From the NCBI GenBank assembly GCA_003231675.1, contig QIJB01000047.1, positions 1-15,340 on the forward strand: a stretch of 15,340 nt of DNA. The letters run 5' to 3'. The stretch is from Candidatus Campbelliibacteriota bacterium (GTDB lineage: Bacteria; Patescibacteriota; Minisyncoccia; UBA9983). The notes under the pieces are model-generated. The model saw only the letters and a program-made list of their open reading frames with translations, had not been told where the DNA came from and did not search any database. The position numbers and the translations under genes are program-made. Below are positions 5,821-11,930 of this stretch, one piece after another; position 1 is the stretch's first letter; every line of letters starts with the position of its first letter.

Positions 5821-5844
5821 TTTAGGCTTGATTTTTAGGCGCCC
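5804..5844. repeat. 14-bp inverted repeat over the stop of ung remnant 2
   Basis: GGGCGCTTGAAAAT (5804-5817) pairs with ATTTTTAGGCGCCC (5831-5844), with two G.U pairs and a 13-nt loop. The position relative to the remnant's last codons parallels the hairpin at remnant 1, though the sequence is unrelated. Confidence 0.75.
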
Positions 5845-5854
5845 GTACTATAAA
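5828..5854 (+). promoter_or_regulatory. Probable promoter of the 220-aa gene
   Basis: TTGATT (5828-5833), 15-nt spacer, TATAAA (5849-5854). The spacing is a little short. The predicted start near 5861 leaves a leader of about 50 nt ending in an A-rich stretch and AGGAGAGGG. Confidence 0.4.
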
Positions 5855-5911
5855 CTGGGAACAGTCAGTTGTTTAAAGAATAAAAAAACAAAAAAGGAGA
5901 GGGAATGAAAA

Positions 5912-6574
5912 ATGAAAAATGAATTGAGGGTTTTGGAGGATATGAATGAGAAGGTTTTGGTGTTTCGCTCTTACGCGGACGCCAAAAAGTTTTCTTTATT
6001 TCTTAAGATTTATGAGGACGAATCCGGTGCCGGCAACGGATATGGCGCGTACTGGTCGCACCGGTTCTATGTTCCCGGGTCAAGATTTTTGCCGTTTACG
6101 AACGGTATATATCTTGATTCCGAACCGATTCCCGTTTTTTCCGCAGACGAGAAGGAAGTGGAGAAAATAAATGCTGATTTTATCCGGGATATGGCTTGCG
6201 CCATACTCTCGGTTAGGTTCGCAGATGAACCTTGTGAAGCATTAAAAAAGTTTGCAAAAAGGATTTCCAATTCCGTTAAGCAGGCGGCGGATAAGGGAAT
6301 CACATTCCTTTTAAATGTAGAAGATTTGCCTGACGCCCAACGGCCCGCAGTGGGGGATATGTACAGGATTCCCCGGAGCCGGATGGATCTCAACGACGAG
6401 AAACTCGCTTTTTTCAGAGAAGGGAAGGTCGTTGAGGACTTGGGAGAAAAATTGAAAGTTGTTTCCTGTTTTTCTTTTTCCAGCTTGCGGAAAGGAGAAA
6501 AGCCGGAGGTGGGAGAAATACAGGCGTGGAGAGCCATCAAGATAGATGATTGGCTCTCACAATGTAATAAATAA
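5912..6574 (+). CDS. Uncharacterised soluble protein, 220 aa
   Basis: I do not recognise this protein. It has no signal peptide or membrane segment. The N-terminal third (KVLVFRSYADAKKFSLFLKIYEDES, then GNGYGAYWSHRFYVPGSRFL) looks alpha/beta; the middle is helical with Lys/Ala-rich stretches (ADEPCEALKKFAKRISNSVKQAADK). The sequence up to AWRAIKIDDWL is well mixed and looks genuinely coding. The ribosome site AAGGAGAGGG lies at about 5895-5903. ATGs occur at 5905, 5912 and 5919 as repeats of ATGAAAA; the 5905 frame ends after five codons, so 5912 is the start. It is the third single-gene unit of the ung-end island, with its own promoter and terminator. Minor hairpins occur at 6190-6205, 6215-6232 and 6293-6311. 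Confidence 0.75.
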   Translation: MKNELRVLEDMNEKVLVFRSYADAKKFSLFLKIYEDESGAGNGYGAYWSHRFYVPGSRFLPFTNGIYLDSEPIPVFSADEKEVEKINADFIRDMACAILSVRFADEPCEALKKFAKRISNSVKQAADKGITFLLNVEDLPDAQRPAVGDMYRIPRSRMDLNDEKLAFFREGKVVEDLGEKLKVVSCFSFSSLRKGEKPEVGEIQAWRAIKIDDWLSQCNK

Positions 6575-6585
6575 GTGGATGTCTT

Positions 6586-6615
6586 AAGGCGTCGACCGCT
6601 TGGTTCGGCGCTTTT
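6586..6615 (+). terminator. Intrinsic terminator of the 220-aa gene
   Basis: The left arm GCGTCGACC (6589-6597) pairs with GGTTCGGCGC (6602-6611) with one bulge and one wobble pair. T-rich sequence follows (TTTTGTTTTTT). It ends the island and faces the minus-strand pseudogene. Confidence 0.8.
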
Positions 6616-6645
6616 GTTTTTTCCGTTTTTTAATGGCGAAAAGTG

Positions 6646-7588
6646 TCAGTAACGGAGCAAAATGTTTCGCGTCTGTTCAAATCTCCACTCAACACCCGTG
6701 TCTTCAACCGGCCGCGCGTCTTCTTTTTTCGCGTATGCCCAAAGAACCCAGAGCAGGTTTGATACCTCTCTTTCTTTGAGTCGCTGATCAACAAGCTCGG
6801 AAAATTCCGAGACTGGTTTTTCTTTGAGATACTCGGCAATCATTCGTTCTTTAATTTGCGGGAAGTCGGGATGTTTTTGGATTGACGCCAAAAAGACGGC
6901 CAGCGAAAAACTCGGGTCGCCGAACGCGTTTTTCTCCCAGTTCAGAAAACGAAAACCGCCGCCGACTCTCAGGCAATGCCCGATATGGGCGCTCTTGAAA
7001 ACAAAAACGGGGCCGTCTTTTTTCAGCACCCTTTGCAGGCGTTCTTCAAATTCATCAAGCATTTTTTCGGCCTTCGGCAGGATTTCTTTTTCAATTCGTT
7101 TTCCCTATTTTTCAGTTTTCCGGTTTTTCAAGATGATTTCCAGCCGTTCCCGCCAGCTTTGCTTGTGGTGTTCATAACTCAAAAGCCGCTCTTGTTTTTC
7201 CAGAATTTCCTCGGAAAGCCGCATTGAATTGATTTTGGCGATAAACTTCGCCACTTCGGGAAAGAGTCTGTCCTCCTCGTCTTGAGGCAGACGGCTGAAA
7301 ATAATGCCATCAAGATATTCTTCAAGCATTGCTGGTTCGCCGAAAAAGTTTTTCGCCAGATGGAGAGGTTTTGGCGCGACACTGTATTCTTCCACGGCTT
7401 TCAGTGTTTCGTATTCGTCAATAATTCCGTTTGCCGGATTGCCCCATTCCGGTCCCTTGAAACGAAGGACAAGTTTTTTACGGTTTAGGGTCAATGTCCG
7501 CAATGGAAAAATCGCCGGCAAAAAAGCCAAGAGGGTTGTTCTCTTTAAGCCATTTTCTGATTTCCGGCATCATTGGCGCCTTTTTCAT
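6646..7588 (-). pseudogene. Broken aminoglycoside-phosphotransferase-like (APH/choline kinase fold) gene
   Basis: One ancestral gene in three pieces. (1) ATG 7588 opens 36 residues (MKKAPMMPEIRKWLKENN...) that stop at 7478. (2) From about 7500 another frame carries LNRKKLVLRFKGPEWGNP through EEYLDGIIFSRLP to ILKNRKTEK, stopping at TAG 7105-7107. (3) The same frame resumes after the TAG and runs to TGA 6646. The fold is recognised by the VLRF strand, the EEYLDG hinge region, and NWEKNAFGDPSFSLAVFL, which matches the 'iDWE...gDP..DLA' region. The glycine-rich N-terminal loop expected between pieces 1 and 2 is missing. The catalytic HGDxxxxN is HIGHCLRV and the metal-binding D of DWE is N, so the ancestor may already have been a pseudokinase. 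TAG ends ung normally here, so read-through is unlikely. Confidence 0.72.
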
Positions 7589-7594
7589 ACTCTC

Positions 7595-7600
7595 ATTATA
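7595..7600 (-). promoter_or_regulatory. -10 box of the phosphotransferase-like pseudogene
   Basis: On the minus strand TATAAT ends 6 nt before ATG 7588, again leaderless spacing. The signal survives although the gene is broken. Confidence 0.55.
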
Positions 7601-7679
7601 GCCGAAAACAAAAAGGCGCGCAGTTTTTTATCCACTTTTCCGCAATCAGAAAATAAGGGCGTTTAGTGGCGGATTGTGT

Positions 7680-7685
7680 TAAAAT
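7680..7685 (+). promoter_or_regulatory. Extended -10 for the anchored exported protein gene
   Basis: TAAAAT preceded by TG at 7677-7678 and one base (TGnTAAAAT). It ends 7 nt before ATG 7693, giving a start near 7692 and a leaderless message. It rules against the GTG at 7666 as start. Confidence 0.55.
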
Positions 7686-7692
7686 TGTTGCT

Positions 7693-8451
7693 ATGAATAA
7701 GGGCGTTTTAAGCGTAAAAAATGCATTGACTGGTGTTATAATATTGGGCGTTTTGATTGTTGGCGGTGTTTATGCGTTTAAAAACAATGAATTGAAGAAT
7801 AATGCCAAGATTGTCCCCGCCGGTACGGAGCCACTGCAAGATAAGTCCTTTGTGAAAAATGAAAAAGAAAAAGAAGATCTTTTGTCCGAAAAGATTCAGT
7901 TGAAAAAAGATTGTTCTCTTCCCGCAAAAAAAGGCTTTATGGTAATACCCGGGAGAGTGATTTTTCCGAAAGGAATAAAGAATCAGGAAGATTACAAGAT
8001 TATGAACCCCACTGACATCATACATCCTTTGAACATGGACCGGGATGGCTTTTTCTGTTTTTATTTGAGGGACCGGTCTGGATATTCATCCGTTCGGGCG
8101 TATACGCCCGACAACACGGGCATGCCGCTGGATACTTCCGTTAAGGGGCACGTTGAAAGCATAGTGGTGGACGTAAGAACATCCGTTGTTGATTTAATCA
8201 CTGAAAGGGCCGGTCCGGATAAAAAAAATCCCGATAATCTTTCCGATGCGGTGAAAAAACCTTACAGCATGAGCCGCGAAGAACTCACCAAACTTGTCTC
8301 CGCGGACTACGCCGTTAATGAGTTAATTGAGGCGATAAATAACGCGGAATCAATACCTCGCTACCTTGATAAAAACAAAAAACTGTTTTCTTTCTACAAA
8401 AAGGCTCTCGATTCGGTAAATTCTGAATTGAAAAAGAGAGGAGCTTTTTAA
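7693..8451 (+). CDS. Membrane-anchored extracytoplasmic protein of unknown function
   Basis: 252 residues from ATG 7693. A short basic N-terminus (MNKGVLSVKN) leads into one hydrophobic segment at about 11-28 (ALTGVIILGVLIVGGVYAF), so the rest should lie outside the cytoplasm as a signal-anchored domain. A Lys/Glu-rich linker follows (to about residue 75), then a compact domain with FMVIPGRVIFPKG, GFFCFYLRDRSGYSSVRAY and HVESIVVDVRTSVVDLI, and a helical C-terminus. I do not recognise a family. The two Cys residues (in KKDCSLP and FFCFY) could form a disulfide. A longer GTG start at 7666 would overlap the -10 box and place polar residues before the anchor. TruB begins 35 nt downstream and may share the transcript. 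Confidence 0.75.
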   Translation: MNKGVLSVKNALTGVIILGVLIVGGVYAFKNNELKNNAKIVPAGTEPLQDKSFVKNEKEKEDLLSEKIQLKKDCSLPAKKGFMVIPGRVIFPKGIKNQEDYKIMNPTDIIHPLNMDRDGFFCFYLRDRSGYSSVRAYTPDNTGMPLDTSVKGHVESIVVDVRTSVVDLITERAGPDKKNPDNLSDAVKKPYSMSREELTKLVSADYAVNELIEAINNAESIPRYLDKNKKLFSFYKKALDSVNSELKKRGAF

Positions 8452-8486
8452 TTCAACGCTTTTGCGCTCTTATTGCAATTAAACAA

Positions 8487-9305
8487 ATGGAGAAAAAATA
8501 TGTTGTTTTGGATAAGGAGGTCGGAGAAACTCCCTTGGGCTTGTTGGACAGCTTTAGGGAGGCGAATCATTGGGTTGGCGATAAAAAGCTTACTTACGCC
8601 GGACGGCTTGACCCGGTGGCGAGCGGGAAAATGATTGTCTTGATTGGCGAGGAATGCAAAAACAAGGAACAATATCTCGCGTTGGACAAGGAGTATGAAT
8701 TTGAAGTTTTGTTCGGTTTCGCGAGCGACACCGGAGATGTTTTGGGGCTTGTTGAGGGCGGCGGGACGCGCCTTTTCAGCGAAGAGGAACTGGAAAATGC
8801 CTCTCGAAAATTCATCGGAAAAATTTCCCTGCCGTATCCCGCTTTTTCCTCAAAGACCGTCCAAGGAAAACCGCTTTTCGCGTGGGCGCTTGAGGGACGG
8901 TTGGATGAAATTGAAATTCCCCGCAGGGAGTCGGTTGTTTACGAATTGTCGTTTGAAAGTTCGCGAACAATATCAAAAAAGAATCTGCGCGCGGAAATTT
9001 TTGAAAAAATCGCAAAGCTTGCTCTGCCACAGGACACCGGACGGGAAGATTTTCTCGGAAAAGATTTTCGTAAAAAAGAAATATTGAACAGGTGGGAAGC
9101 CGCGCTGAACGAAGCGAACAACAAAGAATTTCAAATAGCGAAATTCATTTGCGCTTGCTCGTCCGGAACCTATATGCGGACACTGGCGGAGGAGATGGGA
9201 AAGATTCTCGGCGTAAAGTCGCTCGCTTTTTTCATCCACCGAACGAAAGTCGGAAAGCGTAAAGGGATGGGTGTTTTAGGCACACACATTTGTCGGTTTA
9301 ATTAA
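8487..9305 (+). CDS. truB: tRNA pseudouridine(55) synthase TruB, divergent
   Basis: 272 residues. Converts U55 of the tRNA T-loop to pseudouridine in the cytoplasm. The catalytic Asp is D42 in AGRLDPVASG (family: GTLDPxATG). The middle block LPYPAFSSKTVQGKPLFAWALEG matches the family's 'q.PP.fSA.K..G..aY..AR.G'. The C-terminal block CSSGTYMRTLAEEMG and HRTKVGKRKG matches 'CskGTYiRtLa.DlG' and 'lrRt.vG'. The usual N-terminal KPxGxTS is replaced by DKEVGETPL, and about 25 extra residues rich in Lys/Arg/Glu lie around 165-195. The start ATG 8487 has no clear -10 or ribosome site, so it may be carried on the transcript of the upstream gene. Small for a bacterial TruB, with no PUA-like tail visible. 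Confidence 0.88.
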   Translation: MEKKYVVLDKEVGETPLGLLDSFREANHWVGDKKLTYAGRLDPVASGKMIVLIGEECKNKEQYLALDKEYEFEVLFGFASDTGDVLGLVEGGGTRLFSEEELENASRKFIGKISLPYPAFSSKTVQGKPLFAWALEGRLDEIEIPRRESVVYELSFESSRTISKKNLRAEIFEKIAKLALPQDTGREDFLGKDFRKKEILNRWEAALNEANNKEFQIAKFICACSSGTYMRTLAEEMGKILGVKSLAFFIHRTKVGKRKGMGVLGTHICRFN

Positions 9306-9337
9306 TTGGTAATCTTTTAAAAACTGATTGGGCGATT

Positions 9338-9366
9338 TTGGCGAGGTTGCCGTTGATTTTTATATC
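9338..9366 (+). promoter_or_regulatory. Possible promoter of the small membrane-protein unit
   Basis: TTGGCG (9338-9343), 17-nt spacer, TATATC (9361-9366). Match is moderate. The leader would be about 100 nt with two 3-nt-loop hairpins before the ribosome site. Confidence 0.35.
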
Positions 9367-9402
9367 GCGGTGTGCCAAACTGCAGGCAGAAAAAGCAAAT
9401 TT

Positions 9403-9462
9403 GCTCGGATTCCGAGCGAGTTTTTAAAAATTCAAAAGCCCTTGAAAAGGGCGAAAGGAGGG
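9403..9462 (+). promoter_or_regulatory. Two leader hairpins and a Shine-Dalgarno
   Basis: GCTCGG/CCGAGC with loop ATT (9403-9417) is followed by GAGTTTTT, so it may terminate or attenuate. Then GCCCTT/AAGGGC with loop GAA (9438-9452) and AGGAGGG (9456-9462), 5 nt before ATG 9467. This copies the hairpin-then-ribosome-site layout at 5344-5373. Confidence 0.65.
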
Positions 9463-9466
9463 AAGA

Positions 9467-9550
9467 ATGAAAAAAATAATCGGATCAGCGCTAAAGGCGC
9501 TGATTTTAGCAGTCATTTTTTTCGTAGTAGGCTTTGTGGGGGGGGGATGA
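9467..9550 (+). CDS. 27-aa hydrophobic small protein
   Basis: MKKIIGSALKALILAVIFF then VVGFVGGG: a basic start and one membrane-spanning segment of about 20 residues. The ribosome site AGGAGGG is well placed, which gives good support despite the length. The frame ends at TGA 9548-9550, overlapping the next start as ATGA, so translation is probably coupled. Nine consecutive G (9538-9546) precede the stop. One extra G would fuse this ORF to the next into a protein of about 114 residues with four membrane segments, so it may instead be the first part of a single gene with a slipped tract. A perfect 8-bp hairpin (ATCAGCGC/GCGCTGAT) lies at 9484-9504. Function unknown. Confidence 0.6.
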   Translation: MKKIIGSALKALILAVIFFVVGFVGGG

Positions 9551-9807
9551 CATACACCGTTTTCTTCCCCATAATCGCAATCGTCGCCGCAATTGCATGG
9601 AGCGCAACGACCATTAAGAATCCAGTCAAGACCGCATTCTTGACTGGATTCATAGCCACCGGATGGAAGGTGGCGTTAATGATGAATCTTGGCTTCCCAA
9701 ACAAGGGAAGCCAACTGGACAGTCTAATGATAGTCTCTGTGCTGGGGTTTTATGCCCTGGCATTTTACGGAGAGTGGCGGCGGTGCAAAAAAAAGAAAAT
9801 AACATAA
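9547..9807 (+). CDS. Small polytopic membrane protein, 86 aa, unknown function
   Basis: Starts at the ATG that overlaps the stop of the 27-aa ORF. The longer open frame reaching back to 9328 ignores the ribosome site and is unlikely. Three hydrophobic segments: TVFFPIIAIVAAIAW (about 4-18), AFLTGFIATGWKVALMMN (about 29-46) and SLMIVSVLGFYALAFYGEW (about 57-75). It ends in a basic tail (RRCKKKKIT), expected in the cytoplasm. I recognise no family. The gene contains two strong perfect inverted repeats, 14 bp at 9618-9651 and 10 bp at 9689-9714. A clear terminator follows 27 nt after the stop, so the pair forms a closed unit. Confidence 0.68.
   Translation: MTYTVFFPIIAIVAAIAWSATTIKNPVKTAFLTGFIATGWKVALMMNLGFPNKGSQLDSLMIVSVLGFYALAFYGEWRRCKKKKIT
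9618..9714. repeat. Perfect inverted repeats inside the 86-aa gene
   Basis: GAATCCAGTCAAGA (9618-9631) with its exact complement at 9638-9651 (14 bp, loop CCGCAT). TTGGCTTCCC (9689-9698) with its exact complement at 9705-9714 (10 bp, loop AAACAA). Both lie wholly in coding sequence. Confidence 0.9.
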
Positions 9808-9830
9808 AAAAATAAAAAGGATTTGAAGCA

Positions 9831-9864
9831 GGGTTGTCGGGATAAAACCGGCAGCCCTTTTTTG
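9831..9864 (+). terminator. Intrinsic terminator of the small membrane-protein unit
   Basis: GGGTTGTCGG pairs with CCGGCAGCCC (two G.U pairs) across GATAAAA, followed by TTTTTT. The tail CAGCCCTTTTTTG resembles that at 5751 (CCGCCCTTTTTTG). Confidence 0.85.
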
Positions 9865-9878
9865 TTTAAGAATCTCCC

Positions 9879-9896
9879 GCCCGGGACGTCCCGGGC
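9879..9896. repeat. Perfect 18-nt palindrome
   Basis: GCCCGGGACGTCCCGGGC is fully self-complementary and stands alone between the terminator and the RNase R promoter. Its GC-rich sequence differs from the ACTTGG family and may be another REP-type unit or a protein-binding site. Confidence 0.7.
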
Positions 9897-9928
9897 AACC
9901 AACCCTTTATTTAATATGTTTTTTAAGG

Positions 9929-9934
9929 TAGAAT
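9929..9934 (+). promoter_or_regulatory. -10 box for the RNase R gene
   Basis: TAGAAT; predicted start near 9941, 7 nt before TTG 9948. No clear -35 and no ribosome site. Confidence 0.4.
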
Positions 9935-9947
9935 CACAAATACTGTT

Positions 9948-11882
9948 TTGAATAAGGAAAACATACAATCTCCGACGGGAATCATAATCATAACTTCAAA
10001 AGGCGTCGGCTATGTGGCGGTTGAGGAACTTGAGGAAGATGTTTTGATAGAACCGCATTTTTTGAACACCGCCCTCCACGGCGACGAGGTGGAGGTTGTT
10101 TTGTTTCCGCAAGTGAAAGGCGAAAAGCTGAGTGGCGAAATCGCGAAAATACTAAAGAGGGCGAAAATGAAATTTGTCGGCGTGGCGCAGAAGAAAAAAG
10201 GCGCCGCCATCTCTTTTGTGGTTGCCGACGATAAAAGGATGTATGTTGATATTTTTCTCCCTCCCACTGAAACAAAAAAAGTAAAAAACGACGACAAGGT
10301 TTTCGTTAAAATAAAAGAATGGAGCGATCCCAAAAAGAATCCCGAAGGGGAAATCATAAAAGTAATAGGGAAAAAAGGAGACAACGACGCGGAGATGGAA
10401 TCCATCGTTTTGGAAAAAGGCTTTACGGTTGAGTTCCCCCAGGAAGTTGAAAAAGAGGCGGAGCGTTTGGTGGAAAAATCAAAACCGATTCCTGAAAAAG
10501 ACATCGCCGGAAGAAGGGACTTTAGGGGTGTCATCACTTTCACGATTGACCCTGAGGACGCCAAAGACTTTGACGACGCGATTTCATTCAAACAAATCTC
10601 GGACGGTTTGTTTGAAATAGGAGTGCATATCGCCGATGTTTCTCATTATGTCAGGGAGGGGACAGCGATGGATAGGGAGGCGTTTCATCGGGGAGTCTCC
10701 ATTTATCTCGTGGACAGAACCATCCCGATGCTCCCGGAAGCAATTTCAAACGATCTTTGCAGTTTAAGACCACGCGAAGACAAACTGGTTTTTTCAGCGG
10801 TTTTGACCGTTTCCTCCGGCGGAGAAATTAAAGAAAAATGGTTCGGAAAATCCGTCATCAATTCAAACAAAAGGTTCGTTTATGAAGAGGCGCAGGGAAT
10901 TTTAGACAAAAAAAGCGGAGAGTATTTTAACGAATTGAACAGATTGAATGAACTGGCAAAACTTTTCAAGAAAAAAAGAATGAAAGAAGGGGCTTTGGAT
11001 TTTGACAGCGTGGAGATTAAATTTGAACTTGACGCCAAAGGCAAACCGGTAAGAATCATTAAAAAGCAGCGGCTTGATGCGCACAAGCTTGTTGAAGAAT
11101 TCATGATACTCGCCAATGAGGAGGTGGCGTCGCATTTGAGCAAAGAAATCAAGGAAGCGAACAAGGGGATGTCCATTTATCGCGTTCATGATGTTCCAAA
11201 GAAGGAGGCGATGAGTGAACTTTTAATCTTTTTGAAAGCGTTGGGGTATGACATTGAAGTGAAAGGAGAAAATATTTCATCCAAGGAATTGAATGCCATC
11301 TTTGAAAAAATTAAAGGCAAGCCCGAGGAGGAACTTGTAAAAACGGTCGCTATGAGGTCTATGGCGAAGGCGATTTATTCCACCAAAAACATCGGGCATT
11401 ACGGTTTGGCTTTGGGTAATTATACGCATTTTACTTCCCCCATAAGAAGATATGCCGATTTGATAGTGCATCGGATTTTGGAAAAGCATATCATGGGAAG
11501 ACCGCTTAGCAATCAAGAAATGGAAAGGTATTATAAAGCCGCCGCGAGTTTGTCTCAAAGGGAGGTTGGCGCGGTTGAGGCGGAAAGGGCTTCCATCGCT
11601 CTCAAACAGGTTGAGTATATGCTGGACAGGGTTGGGAATGTTTATGAGGGGATAATTTCAGGAGTGACTAAGTGGGGGATATTCGTGGAAGAATTAAGCA
11701 CCAGAGCGAGTGGAATGATAAGAATGAGAGATCTTAAAGATGATTTTTACGAATTTGACAAAGAGGCGTATTCCATCATAGGCAAGAAAACCAAGAAAAA
11801 ATACTCCATTGGCGATAAAGTTAAAATAAAAGTCGCCGGAGGCGATCTGGAGAAAAAGACCATTGATTATACTCTTGTTTGA
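9948..11882 (+). CDS. rnr: Ribonuclease R (RNB/VacB family 3'-5' exoribonuclease)
   Basis: 644 residues. Degrades RNA processively from the 3' end, including structured RNA and mRNA decay products. N-terminal OB-fold (cold-shock type) regions span about 10-145 (TGIIIITSKGVGYVAVEE; RAKMKFVGVAQ). The RNB catalytic domain has the acidic cluster TIDPEDAKDFDDAI (D201, D207, D209, D210), then HIADVSHYV, IYLVDRTIPMLP, the NEEVA helix and the HYGLALGNYTHFTSPIRRYADL block. A C-terminal S1 domain (about 563-644, VYEGIISGVTKWGIFVEE) completes it. It lacks the helix-turn-helix start and long basic tail of the E. coli enzyme, as short forms do. TTG 9948 is used because no earlier codon fits and the next ATG lies inside the first OB fold. 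A modular membrane protein gene follows. Confidence 0.93.
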   Translation: MNKENIQSPTGIIIITSKGVGYVAVEELEEDVLIEPHFLNTALHGDEVEVVLFPQVKGEKLSGEIAKILKRAKMKFVGVAQKKKGAAISFVVADDKRMYVDIFLPPTETKKVKNDDKVFVKIKEWSDPKKNPEGEIIKVIGKKGDNDAEMESIVLEKGFTVEFPQEVEKEAERLVEKSKPIPEKDIAGRRDFRGVITFTIDPEDAKDFDDAISFKQISDGLFEIGVHIADVSHYVREGTAMDREAFHRGVSIYLVDRTIPMLPEAISNDLCSLRPREDKLVFSAVLTVSSGGEIKEKWFGKSVINSNKRFVYEEAQGILDKKSGEYFNELNRLNELAKLFKKKRMKEGALDFDSVEIKFELDAKGKPVRIIKKQRLDAHKLVEEFMILANEEVASHLSKEIKEANKGMSIYRVHDVPKKEAMSELLIFLKALGYDIEVKGENISSKELNAIFEKIKGKPEEELVKTVAMRSMAKAIYSTKNIGHYGLALGNYTHFTSPIRRYADLIVHRILEKHIMGRPLSNQEMERYYKAAASLSQREVGAVEAERASIALKQVEYMLDRVGNVYEGIISGVTKWGIFVEELSTRASGMIRMRDLKDDFYEFDKEAYSIIGKKTKKKYSIGDKVKIKVAGGDLEKKTIDYTLV

Positions 11883-11930
11883 TTGGCGCGCGAATTGTTT
11901 TATAGTATCATTAACACTGAAAGCAGTAAA

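Noticed and set aside
7105..7107. In-frame TAG that could be recoded (for example pyrrolysine or suppressed amber)
   Set aside because: ung ends with TAG in the same window, and the gene has a second lesion upstream, so decay is the simpler explanation.
7652..7708. 13-nt direct repeat AATAAGGGCGTTT at 7652 and 7696
   Set aside because: Short, two copies only, one inside coding sequence; most likely a small duplication or chance.
9328..9546. Long in-frame N-terminal extension of the 86-aa protein
   Set aside because: It ignores the strong ribosome site at 9456, overlaps the 27-aa ORF out of frame, and reads as low-quality sequence over leader hairpins.
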